Source: Planctomycetota bacterium (lineage in GTDB: Bacteria; Planctomycetota; UBA1135; GCA-002686595). Taken from it: a DNA stretch of 37,715 nt. Numbering within the stretch: the stretch's first letter is position 1; each line of letters opens with the position of its first letter. Location: assembly GCA_016872755.1 (NCBI GenBank), contig VGZE01000018.1:1-37715 (forward strand), read 5' to 3'. Shown piece after piece: positions 24,894 through 32,649 of this stretch. The notes beneath the pieces were generated by a model. The model was not told where the DNA came from and did no database searches. It saw nothing but the letters and a program-made list of their open reading frames with translations. The translations under genes were made by a program, and so were the position numbers.

Positions 24894-26147
24894 CTACCCG
24901 CGCGCGGCCCTCGGTCGTGACACCCGCGGCGGGTCGAGCAGGTCCGGGCAACCCGTGGTCAGCACTTCGAGGACCTCGGAGGCCCGCTGCGCAGCGACCC
25001 GGAAGCCGACCCAGGCAGCCACCGCGCCGGGCCGCAGCGTGCCGCCGAGCTCGTCGCCGCCCAGCGCGCGGGCACCCTCGACCGTCGCGCTGCGCCAGGC
25101 CTGCGCCGGCGCGAGCCAAGGATGGCTCGCGCGCAGCAGGGCCAGTTCGCGCCGCATGTCCAGGCCCTCGTTGCCGGCCAGCGAGTCGGTGCCCAGGGCC
25201 ACGGGCACGCCGGCCCGCAGCCAGGCGCGCAGGTCGAAGGGCGCGCGACGGAACCAGCGGTGCGCGCCGGGGCAATGCACGACGCACGCGCCGCTCGCCG
25301 CGACGCGCTCGCGCTCGGCGGCACGCGCCTCGTTGGCATGCACGAGCAGCGTGCCGGTGCGCAACAGACCGACGGCCTCGAGCAGATCCAGTCCGCTGCA
25401 GCGCGGCGATGCCGTGAGCAAGCGCTTCAGCGGGCCGCGCCCGTGCTCGAGCCAGGCATTCTCGGCGGCGAACTCGGCCCAGTGCACGGCGAGCGGCAGG
25501 CGCGGTCGGCGTCGCGCGAGGGCGCCGATGCCCCGCAGCAGCTCGGGGCTGGTCGTGTACGGCGCGTGCGGGGACAGCCCCACGCGCGGCCCTGCGCGAG
25601 TCGCGAGCCGCAACCGCGCGCGCGCGCTGCGCAGTGCCTCGGCCGTGCGCTCGGTGCGGCCGGCGTCCAAGAGTTCGAGGAAGGCCACGCCCTGCAGGCC
25701 GGTCGCGGCGAGCGCGGCATGCGAGCCCGGATCGACCTGGATGTCCCCGACCTGCGTGCACCCGGATTCGAGCAGCGCGCGCGCGCCGGCGCGCAAGGCG
25801 TCCGATTGCAGGCGCGCGAGCTGCTCCGGCCGTTGCGCACGTCGCAAGGCGAGCAGTTGCTCGATCCAGCGCGCCATCGAGAGGCCCGGGCGCAGCGCGC
25901 GCGCGGCCCAGCCCAGTTCCAGGTGCGCGTGCGCATTCACGAGCCCGGCGGTGACGACACCGTCCACATGCAGCGCGCGGGCCGCGCCACGCGCACGTCG
26001 CGCGGCAGTGCCGCGCAGCACGCGCACGACGCGGCCCGCGCGAAGCTCGAGCACGGCGTCCTGCAGAACCACGTCCGGATCGACGACGATCCACCGCGCG
26101 TGCAGGCTCTGCGCCGTCGAGCGTTCAGGGGAAGCGGGCGATGGCAT
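24894..26147 (-). CDS. Amidohydrolase of the cytosine/guanine deaminase group
   Basis: 417 residues. The metal-dependent amidohydrolase barrel is recognised from GLVNAHAHLELG (HxH metal pair), LSPHAPYTTSPELL, LAVHWAEF, LLVHANEA, VVHCPGAHRWF and ALGTDSLAGNE (metal Asp). Chlorohydrolase/deaminase members act on nucleobases, S-adenosylhomocysteine or aminofutalosine. The GTDSLAGNEGLDMRRELALL and HAPYTTS forms are reminiscent of aminodeoxyfutalosine deaminases of the futalosine menaquinone route, but no other mqn gene is present, so the substrate is left open. There is no signal peptide, so it is cytosolic. A strong hairpin at 26188-26222 separates it from the lipoprotein gene upstream. Confidence 0.88.
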   Translation of the reverse strand: MPSPASPERSTAQSLHARWIVVDPDVVLQDAVLELRAGRVVRVLRGTAARRARGAARALHVDGVVTAGLVNAHAHLELGWAARALRPGLSMARWIEQLLALRRAQRPEQLARLQSDALRAGARALLESGCTQVGDIQVDPGSHAALAATGLQGVAFLELLDAGRTERTAEALRSARARLRLATRAGPRVGLSPHAPYTTSPELLRGIGALARRRPRLPLAVHWAEFAAENAWLEHGRGPLKRLLTASPRCSGLDLLEAVGLLRTGTLLVHANEARAAERERVAASGACVVHCPGAHRWFRRAPFDLRAWLRAGVPVALGTDSLAGNEGLDMRRELALLRASHPWLAPAQAWRSATVEGARALGGDELGGTLRPGAVAAWVGFRVAAQRASEVLEVLTTGCPDLLDPPRVSRPRAARG

Positions 26148-26187
26148 TGGTGCGAGACAGCGTGCTCGATGGGCCCGCGAGAACGCA

Positions 26188-26222
26188 ACGGGCTCCGCCT
26201 CCCTGCGGATGGCGGAGCCCGT
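26188..26222 (-). terminator. Strong hairpin terminator after the large lipoprotein
   Basis: ACGGGCTCCGCC (26188-26199) and GGCGGAGCCCGT (26211-26222) form a perfect 12-bp stem with an 11-nt loop. It lies 23 bp beyond the stop of the large lipoprotein gene and ahead of the amidohydrolase start. No U-tract follows. Confidence 0.65.
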
Positions 26223-26245
26223 GTGCGCTGCGATCGAACCGCGAC

Positions 26246-29200
26246 TCAGTTCGGCGTCGCGAGGATCTTCAGGTTGGTGACGCCGAAGAACTGGTTCGGG
26301 TAGAAGCTGGTCGTGCGGTCGAACATGATCTGGAAGCGAATCATGTTCGAACGCAGCTTGGCGGCCTCACCCGCCGGCAGGTAGCTGAAGTAGTCGTTCA
26401 ACTCGGCCGGATGACGCACCCAACCGGTGAGCGACTCGGGCAACACCGGACCATTCGGATCGGTCGTGTCGATCGAGCACAGGTTGTCGACCGCCTTGAT
26501 CACGCGCGCGCCCTGGAATCGCACCACGAGCGGGCTCTTCGCCGCACCACCCAAATCCGAACCGAGGAAGTCTTCGATCGATTGGCCGCCGATCAGAACC
26601 GTCGGTTCGCGCCACGAGAGCAGCTGGAACCCCGGGATGTTGGTCACGACGTCGATGTCCCAACCGTAGACATCGTCAGCCGAGCCGGGACCGCCGAGGT
26701 CATCCTCCTTGAAATCGAGCAGGAAGTAGTTGCCGCTCGGGCGCAGCCAGCACGATTGCGAGCCGGAATACCCGGTCGGCCCGATGAGCTTGGTGGCGAA
26801 CAGTCCCGAGGAGAGGATGATGTCCGAATCCGGGCCGCCGAAGGTCGGGCTGGATGGCGCATAGGGAGACACCTTCCCAGCCAACTGTTGGAGGTCGAGC
26901 AACGTGGAGGCCTCGACGCGGAGGAAGCCAGCGCCGCCCGTGCCGCCAACCGTCCCGAAGTCACCGACGCCGCCCGGGCCGCCGGAGATGTTGATACGTC
27001 CGGGAGTGTCCGCGATCGCCACATCGGGCGCCTGAATCAGCACCCCGCCGCCGGAGCCGCCACCGCCGGGACGCGCGCCCGCGCGCGGGTCGGGCCCGGT
27101 GGGAAGGGAAAGCGGAACATAGTCTCCACCCGAACCACCGCTGGCATCGACGAAGCCGTCGACCTGGACGCGGCGCCCGGCTTGCAGTTGCACGGCACCA
27201 CCGCCGCCGCCGCCGCCGGCGGCGCTGTGCGAGTAGTACTCGAGCAGGTTGTTCGCGTAGAAGGCGCCGAAGATCGGCTTGATGTAGGTGAGGCCGCCGC
27301 CTCCTCCACCGCCGCCGGAACCTCCGACCAACTTGTCAAGCTCAGGATCGAGATTCTTGAAGCTCGGATCGATCGAGGCGGCGCTTCCGGCAGCTGAGGG
27401 CGGCGGGAACAGGAAGGTCACCAGCCCGGCCAAATTCAGGATTTCCGACGGAGCGCGATTGGTTCCGGACGTGCCATCCGTCGAGAAGGCCCCGCCCGAG
27501 CCGATGCCTCCCACCAGATCGCACTGACCGACGATGTCGTAGAAGATCGCGTCCTTGAATTGGACCGGAGGCGGGACGGTCGGATCGGGCGGAGGGCCGT
27601 TCGTGGTCGGGAAATTCGGCGGCCAGTGCTGGCCGGCTCCGCCTCCCCCCAAGCTGCTCGCGCCTCCGCCGATGCCCTCACCCGCGGTGCCGTTGATCAA
27701 GGCGCCGGGGTTCAGGACGCCCTTCTTGTCGCCACTCATATTGAGCAGCGAGGTCTGCCCGGTATTGTCAGCGCGGTCGGCTCCTCGCCCACCATCGCCA
27801 CCCCCTGGACCGGCGACTCCGCCGACGCCGCCATCGATGCTGAGGAGCTGCCCCGCCGAGTCGGAGTTCGCCGCCCAGCTCTGGTGGCCGCCCTGGCCTG
27901 TCGAATCCTCGATCGGGGAGCTGCCAGTCACGTCGATCAGGCCGCGCACGGTCATCTCGCCGCGCGCGTACAGCCGCGCGGACTTGGCGCCGCTGAAGCG
28001 CAGCACCGAGCCGGTATCGACCTGCACGCTCGCAAACTCGAAGATGCCGGTGGTGATGGTCTCGGTGTGCGTCGTCCCAGGCACCGGATCGACGGCCCCC
28101 AACGCCACGACGTTCTGGATGCCGCCGAGGCCGTCGATTCCGCCTGCGCTCGAGGTCCCGTTGAGGACTTGCGAAGTCGTGCTCAGCGTCACCGATTGGC
28201 CGTTTTCGATCAGCAGATCGCCGAGCCGACCGCTACCGCCGCCGAGGCTGGGGCGCAGGCCTCCCAGGCCCCAGATCGCGCCTGATCGGCGCGTGTCTTC
28301 GTTCTTCGTCAGCGTGAACTGCTCGCCGGTGCCGTCGGGGATGATCGTTTCGGAGAAGATGATCAGCTCGGGCACGAACGAGACCGAGCCGAAGTTCTCG
28401 AGCGAGTTGCTGCCCAGGTCCAGGATCGTCGCCGGAGTCTTCACGACGACGCGGCGCGGCAGCGTGCCGGTGCCCGAGGAGGGCAGTCCGCCCGACGGCG
28501 TGAACTTCACGATCGTCTTCAGCGAGCTCTGATCGATATTGATCTGGAATGTGCCCGACACAACGGTCTGGTCGGAGGTGTCGGTGACGTCCCCATCGGG
28601 GTCGACGAGCACCGAGATGGTCGGCGATACACCCGTGACCGGGTTGACCAAAGTGGCCGGGTTCATCACGTCATCGAAGGTGAGCGTGATCAGGGTGTCG
28701 CGGAAAACGTCGATCTCGCCATCGGCCGGCACGCCGAAAGCGAAACCGTTCGGCACGCCGAAGGCGTCGTAGCTCGTGACCTTGTCGACCGTCACCGCGA
28801 CCGACGGCTTGCCCGGCACCGCATCGTTGATGCCCTTGCTCGCGACGACCGTGCAGAACAGTCGCGAAGAGTTGGACAGACCGGCCTGGCTCTTGATGTG
28901 CGAAACGCCCGGATTCTGGGTCGAGCCCGGCACGTCGATCTGGTAGGACGCGCCCTGGTCGAGGCCGAAGATCGGGTTGCCGGTCGAATCGAAGGTGACC
29001 TGGGGCCGGAAGATCAGGCGCTTCGAGTTGGACGGATCGAGCGAGTAGGTTCCAATCGGCGTCTTGCCGGTCGCCAGGTTGACGACCTTGAAGGTCGACT
29101 TGGTCACCGACGCGAGGTCGACGGCCTGCGCGAACTCGACGACGATCTCCTCGTTGACGTAGATCGCATTCGGACCACAGTTCACCTGCGTGCCGCCCTG

Positions 29201-29359
29201 GCCTGAGCTGCACCCGAGCGAACAGGACACCACGAACATCTTCGAGCTGCCGCCGGTCGAGCCGCCTGGTGCGCCGCTGCCTCCACCACCCGAGCAAGCG
29301 CTCGCGGCGAGGCCCAGGCCCAGGACGAAGGCGAGGAGAGGGGTTCCGTTCGACATCAT
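26246..29359 (-). CDS. Large glycine-rich cell-surface lipoprotein
   Basis: 1037 residues. The signal peptide (GTPLLAFVLGLGLAASACSG) has lipobox ASAC. Residues about 40-170 and 200-330 look like two SbsA-type Ig-like domains (IYVNEEIVVEFAQAVDLASV; IDVFRDTLITLTFDDVMNPA). From residue 370 to about 860 the chain has a strand-and-glycine pattern, with runs up to eight Gly, as in VGGSGGGGGGGGLTYI and AAGGGGGGGAVQLQAG; segments such as VLRFSGAKSARLYARGEMTV and VQVDGFVDASGGSGG repeat a beta-helix-like theme. The last 150 residues are a discoidin/jelly-roll-like beta domain with aromatic residues (FQLLSWREPTVLIGG, IRFQIMFDRTTSF). It probably is an adhesin or envelope component. Two adjacent ATGs are possible starts. 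Confidence 0.85.
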   Translation of the reverse strand: MMSNGTPLLAFVLGLGLAASACSGGGGSGAPGGSTGGSSKMFVVSCSLGCSSGQGGTQVNCGPNAIYVNEEIVVEFAQAVDLASVTKSTFKVVNLATGKTPIGTYSLDPSNSKRLIFRPQVTFDSTGNPIFGLDQGASYQIDVPGSTQNPGVSHIKSQAGLSNSSRLFCTVVASKGINDAVPGKPSVAVTVDKVTSYDAFGVPNGFAFGVPADGEIDVFRDTLITLTFDDVMNPATLVNPVTGVSPTISVLVDPDGDVTDTSDQTVVSGTFQINIDQSSLKTIVKFTPSGGLPSSGTGTLPRRVVVKTPATILDLGSNSLENFGSVSFVPELIIFSETIIPDGTGEQFTLTKNEDTRRSGAIWGLGGLRPSLGGGSGRLGDLLIENGQSVTLSTTSQVLNGTSSAGGIDGLGGIQNVVALGAVDPVPGTTHTETITTGIFEFASVQVDTGSVLRFSGAKSARLYARGEMTVRGLIDVTGSSPIEDSTGQGGHQSWAANSDSAGQLLSIDGGVGGVAGPGGGDGGRGADRADNTGQTSLLNMSGDKKGVLNPGALINGTAGEGIGGGASSLGGGGAGQHWPPNFPTTNGPPPDPTVPPPVQFKDAIFYDIVGQCDLVGGIGSGGAFSTDGTSGTNRAPSEILNLAGLVTFLFPPPSAAGSAASIDPSFKNLDPELDKLVGGSGGGGGGGGLTYIKPIFGAFYANNLLEYYSHSAAGGGGGGGAVQLQAGRRVQVDGFVDASGGSGGDYVPLSLPTGPDPRAGARPGGGGSGGGVLIQAPDVAIADTPGRINISGGPGGVGDFGTVGGTGGAGFLRVEASTLLDLQQLAGKVSPYAPSSPTFGGPDSDIILSSGLFATKLIGPTGYSGSQSCWLRPSGNYFLLDFKEDDLGGPGSADDVYGWDIDVVTNIPGFQLLSWREPTVLIGGQSIEDFLGSDLGGAAKSPLVVRFQGARVIKAVDNLCSIDTTDPNGPVLPESLTGWVRHPAELNDYFSYLPAGEAAKLRSNMIRFQIMFDRTTSFYPNQFFGVTNLKILATPN

Positions 29360-29539
29360 GAGTTCAGAGGAGAAAGGGCGCTGAGGACGGACATGGCACC
29401 ACGGCGGGACCGGTCACGCGCGGCGCGACCGGACAAGTCTGGACCACGCAGGAGGGACGGGCGAAAGGGGGGGCAAGGTTGCGGGAGGGCACCAAGTCGG
29501 AAACAGGGTGCGCGCTGCGTTCCGATGCCGTGAGAACAG

Positions 29540-29567
29540 CACTAGTGAGGGGTCGAGCACTATAGTG
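29540..29567. promoter_or_regulatory. Paired palindromes, possible operator/promoter
   Basis: CACTAGTG (29540-29547) and CACTATAGTG (29558-29567) are two related perfect palindromes separated by 10 bp, in the 270-bp spacer between two divergent lipoprotein genes. The second contains TATAGT on both strands, a good -10 hexamer. The arrangement looks like a regulator site overlapping a bidirectional promoter. Confidence 0.35.
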
Positions 29568-29629
29568 GCCGGTCCCGCGGGGTTGCCACCCTTTTTCACC
29601 CGTTGAGGGCCTGCCGACAGTCCGAGTCC

Positions 29630-30673
29630 ATGAGCCACGCCTTCTTGCCATACAAACGACGTACCCATTGCGCGGATTCACTCGCCGGCCTCGCCAGGAC
29701 CGGCTGGCGGGCCTCCCAGAGGGGTACGGTCCGCTTCGCTCCTGCCGCGATCGCACGTTCCGGGCGAGCGATTGCGCACCTTCCAAGCTGGCTCTTGGCC
29801 TGCGGCCTGGCACTGGCGGGCTGCGCGGAACCGGCATCGGAAGCCGCCCCGGCGGGGTCGTCCCCCCCGGCATCCGCCGCTGTGGAACCGATCTCCGCTT
29901 CGATCGGCAAACCGACCAGCGGGCCGGCCGGCCGCGCCGCGGAGATCGATGCGCTGATCCGGGAACTCACGCCGCCGGCCAAGGACGCGACGAGCGACAA
30001 ATTCGACCTGTGGATCCGCGCTCGCAAGGCCGCGCTGAACGCACGCGCCGCACCGGACCCGGAGTTCGGTCGCGCGTGCTGGGCCGCCTATCGCGAACGT
30101 CCCGAGCTCGTGTTCGACGTCCGTCGCGATCTGCTCGAAGTGGCCGCGCGCACGGATCCGGCCGGCATGCGCGACCGCCTGGTCGCGGAATTCGAAGCCT
30201 ACGAGGTGGAATTGGGACTGCGCGCGCGCGCGATCGACCTGTTGGCCGAGCTCGATCCGCCGCGCGCGCTGGAGCTGCTCGAGCCGCTGGTGCGCGAGCC
30301 GCGCAAGTCGAAGACTTGGCCGCCGCAGGAAACGCTGCTGTCGGCCTGGAACGAGGCCGCGCTGCGAGCCGGCATCGCGCGTTCCGACCTGCTGGGCGCG
30401 GTGGCAGCCGACCTGTTGCAGGACGATCCCGCCCGGCACTTCGCGGTGCGGCAGCTCGGCACGTGCGGCGACGCGCGCGCCGCGCAGGCGCTGGAGGCGG
30501 TGCTGGTCGAATCCACCGGGAACGGCTACCTGCGCCGACTGGCCGCGCAGTCGTTGAGCGGCGACCGGCGCTTCACGCAGGCCTGCGCGACGTTGCGCCG
30601 CGTGCTCGAACGCGAGTCGGACGAGAACTTCGCGCTGTTCCTCGACTCGCTCGTGCGCAAGACCTGCCCATGA
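29630..30673 (+). CDS. HEAT-like repeat lipoprotein
   Basis: 347 residues from the ATG at 29630. A hydrophobic stretch LPSWLLACGLALAGCAEP ends in a lipobox (LAGC), but it begins about 50 residues in, so the signal peptide has an unusually long basic n-region or the true start is a rarer codon further in. After an Ala/Pro/Ser linker the protein is alpha-helical with loose HEAT-like units (ELGLRARAIDLLAELDPPRA, ARHFAVRQLGTCGDARAAQA, GYLRRLAAQSLSGDRRFTQA). HEAT-type lipoproteins serve as scaffolds; no enzyme motif is present. Its stop overlaps the tatD start by 4 bp (ATGA), so it is co-translated with the nuclease gene. Confidence 0.82.
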   Translation: MSHAFLPYKRRTHCADSLAGLARTGWRASQRGTVRFAPAAIARSGRAIAHLPSWLLACGLALAGCAEPASEAAPAGSSPPASAAVEPISASIGKPTSGPAGRAAEIDALIRELTPPAKDATSDKFDLWIRARKAALNARAAPDPEFGRACWAAYRERPELVFDVRRDLLEVAARTDPAGMRDRLVAEFEAYEVELGLRARAIDLLAELDPPRALELLEPLVREPRKSKTWPPQETLLSAWNEAALRAGIARSDLLGAVAADLLQDDPARHFAVRQLGTCGDARAAQALEAVLVESTGNGYLRRLAAQSLSGDRRFTQACATLRRVLERESDENFALFLDSLVRKTCP

Positions 30674-31464
30674 CCGACTCGAGGCCCCGTCCGCCGATGC
30701 TGACCGACACGCACGCGCACGTCTTCTGGGACAGCTTCGAGGCCGACCGGGAAGCGGTGCTGGAGCGCGCGCGCGCCGCGGGCGTCGAGCGCATGATCGT
30801 GGTCGGCACCGACGAGCAGACCTCGCGCGCCGCCTTCGAGCTGTGCCAGGGCAGGGCCGACCTCTTCCCCACGGCCGGCATCCACCCGCACGAGGCCGCG
30901 GCGGCGGACGACGGCATGCGCGCGCGCGTGCGCGAGCTGTGCGCGCGCGCGGAGTGCGTCGCCGTCGGCGAGACCGGGCTCGACTACTTCAAGGAGTTCT
31001 CGCCGCGCGCCGCGCAGCTCGATTCCTTCGCGTGGCACGCGGAGCTGGCGCTCGAGCTCGGCAAGCCGTTGATCGTGCACTGCCGCGACGCGCACGCGGA
31101 CACGTTGCGCGTGCTGCGCGAAAGCGGTGCGGGGCGCGGCGTCATGCATTGCTACAGCCTCGGCGCGGAGGAGTTGCCGGGCTACCTCGAGCTGGGCTTC
31201 CACATCTCGTTCTCGGGCATCCTGACCTACCCGCGCACGGAGCGCCTCAAGGCCGCTGCGCGCGCCGTGCCGGAAGACCGGCTGGTGGTCGAGACCGACT
31301 GCCCGTATCTCGCGCCGCAGGACCAGCGCGGCCGGCGCAACGAGCCCGCCTTCGTGCGCAGCGTCGTGCAGGAGCTGGCGCGTCTGCGCGGCCGCGGCTT
31401 CGAGGACATCGCCCGCTCGACCTCGCGCAACGCCGCCGTGCTGTTCGGGCTACCCCCGTCCTGA
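30670..31464 (+). CDS. TatD family metal-dependent hydrolase/DNase
   Basis: 264 residues, the family length. Metal-site motifs are all present: LTDTHAHVFWD (HxH), GIHPHEAAAA, AVGETGLDYFKE (Glu), LIVHCRDAHADT, GVMHCYSLG, HISFSGILTYP and VVETDCPYLAP (Asp). TatD proteins are 3'-5' exonucleases or deoxyribonucleases, despite the name given from the tat operon; some act on D-aminoacyl-tRNA. It is cytosolic, with an ATG overlapping the stop of the lipoprotein gene upstream. It ends 26 bp before the start of a perfect 18-bp hairpin that separates it from the convergent pilin gene. Confidence 0.94.
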   Translation: MTDSRPRPPMLTDTHAHVFWDSFEADREAVLERARAAGVERMIVVGTDEQTSRAAFELCQGRADLFPTAGIHPHEAAAADDGMRARVRELCARAECVAVGETGLDYFKEFSPRAAQLDSFAWHAELALELGKPLIVHCRDAHADTLRVLRESGAGRGVMHCYSLGAEELPGYLELGFHISFSGILTYPRTERLKAAARAVPEDRLVVETDCPYLAPQDQRGRRNEPAFVRSVVQELARLRGRGFEDIARSTSRNAAVLFGLPPS

Positions 31465-31490
31465 GCCCGCGCCAGACTGGGCGGGAAAGC

Positions 31491-31530
31491 GCGCGTGGGC
31501 GCGGTCGATCGCTCGACCGCGCCCACGCGC
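31491..31530. terminator. Perfect 18-bp hairpin between tatD and pilin genes
   Basis: The arms GCGCGTGGGCGCGGTCGA (31491-31508) and its exact complement (31513-31530) enclose a TCGC loop. It lies between two convergent stop codons, 31464 and 31553, so it can end both transcripts. There is no T-tract. The octamer CAGACTGG occurs on both sides (31473 and 31530). Confidence 0.7.
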
Positions 31531-31552
31531 AGACTGGAATGCCGGCAGCTTT

Positions 31553-32290
31553 TTACTGCAGCACGGTCCAGGACTCACCGTCGGTCGAGGCGCCGGCCAG
31601 ACCGACCGCGCTGGCCATGTCGCCCGCCGCCGTGTAGACCGCATCGAAGGCCGGCACGCCGACGTTGCCGTCGTAGACGCTGGCCTTGTTGCCGAACTGC
31701 AGCACGTCGCCGTCCTGGTTGATGAAGAACGTGCGGTTGCCGGACTTGCCCGCGTCGATCGGCCAGGCGTAGCAGCACCACAGGATCTCGCAGTTGTTCG
31801 GAGCCGGCTCCGAGCCAGCCGTCGCACCGCCGTTGAGGTCCTCGGGGATGCCCGGAGTGGCGCCCGCCGTCACATCGGGCAGGAACATCTTGAAGATGTA
31901 GCCCGAACGCGCGACGGTGCCTTCGCCCGTGCCGTCGTTGTCCTGCAGGTTGCCGAACGCGTTCGACAGCATGGCGGGAGAGAGCAGATCGGCGCCGATA
32001 CCGGGGACGCCGCCGCCCGTGTCCTCGCGCAGCGCGGCCGTGCCGGCGAGCTCGCCGAAGTAGCCGTACTCGCCGCCGCCGTCGCCGTCGGAATCGACCG
32101 CGTTCGACGACTGGAACTGAGCTTGCGAGGCCGCGATCGAGCGCAGCGTCGCGATCGCCGCGGACTCGTTGGCGGCCAGACGCGCGCTCATGAGCTTGGG
32201 AATGGCGACCGACGCGATGATGGCGATGATCGCCACGACGATCATCAGTTCGATCAGCGTGAAGCCAGAATTGTTCTTGTTACGGATCAT
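31553..32290 (-). CDS. Type IV prepilin-like protein
   Basis: 245 residues. The class III signal is textbook: MIRNKNNSG ends in Gly9, cleavage follows before Phe10, and Glu14 is at position +5 of FTLIELMIVVAIIAIIASVA. PilD would cleave and N-methylate Phe. The globular part is longer than in most major pilins and contains DSDGDGGGEYGYFGELAG, FKMFLPDVTAG and a final FFINQDGDVLQFGNKAS segment. Four or so Cys residues could form disulfides (NNCEILWCCYAW). A strong GGAGGGA sits 11 nt before the ATG, partly inside a hairpin. It lies downstream of pilT-pilB-pilC and is likely the pilus subunit for that machine, though a pseudopilin of type II secretion cannot be excluded. Confidence 0.9.
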   Translation of the reverse strand: MIRNKNNSGFTLIELMIVVAIIAIIASVAIPKLMSARLAANESAAIATLRSIAASQAQFQSSNAVDSDGDGGGEYGYFGELAGTAALREDTGGGVPGIGADLLSPAMLSNAFGNLQDNDGTGEGTVARSGYIFKMFLPDVTAGATPGIPEDLNGGATAGSEPAPNNCEILWCCYAWPIDAGKSGNRTFFINQDGDVLQFGNKASVYDGNVGVPAFDAVYTAAGDMASAVGLAGASTDGESWTVLQ

Positions 32291-32649
32291 CTTGAAGCTG
32301 TCCCTCCGGACTTGGTTGGATGTGTCCGGCCCTGGTTGTGTTGCTCCTCTGGGCCGGCACGTCGCCGACACGAACCACAAGTTCGCGCCGACCTGCCCTG
32401 TGGCCCGCGCCGGCGAGCCGTCCACCCTGAGCACGACGTCCTACGCCGGACGTCGCGTCGTACGCAGGACCCTTGAACGGGGCCCTTCGCACGCAGGGAG
32501 TGTTTCGGCGGCCACGCCCCTGGGGCTTGAAGGGTCGCGCGGATTCATGCTGCTTCGGATCGCGCTCGCGGCGGCCTGGAAGGAAATTCCGGCCCTCGGC
32601 CCGCTCACGACGATGCCGCCGGGCGCCCCCGGCGGAGAGCAACGCGTGG
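32291..32649. other. Leader region of the pilin gene (359 bp)
   Basis: The space between pilC and the pilin gene holds no ORF with support. It has a hairpin CCGCCGGG-CGCC-CCCGGCGG (32616-32635) just after pilC, an imperfect inverted repeat at 32439-32471, and CCGGAC/GTCCGG (32306-32311 and 32324-32329) overlapping the pilin ribosome binding site. The pilin is probably transcribed from its own promoter here. Confidence 0.5.
32301..32329 (-). promoter_or_regulatory. Ribosome binding site in a 5' UTR hairpin
   Basis: On the minus strand CCGGAC, 12 nt of loop, then GTCCGG forms a stem directly followed by AGGGA. GGAGGGA shares its first two G with the stem. Pairing could limit access to the Shine-Dalgarno site of the pilin gene, 10 nt before its ATG. 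Confidence 0.35.

Noticed and set aside
23935-26280. Rightward open frame of 781 codons across the DHH and amidohydrolase genes
   Set aside because: Antisense shadow with Arg/Ala-rich sequence; both opposite genes have full catalytic motifs.
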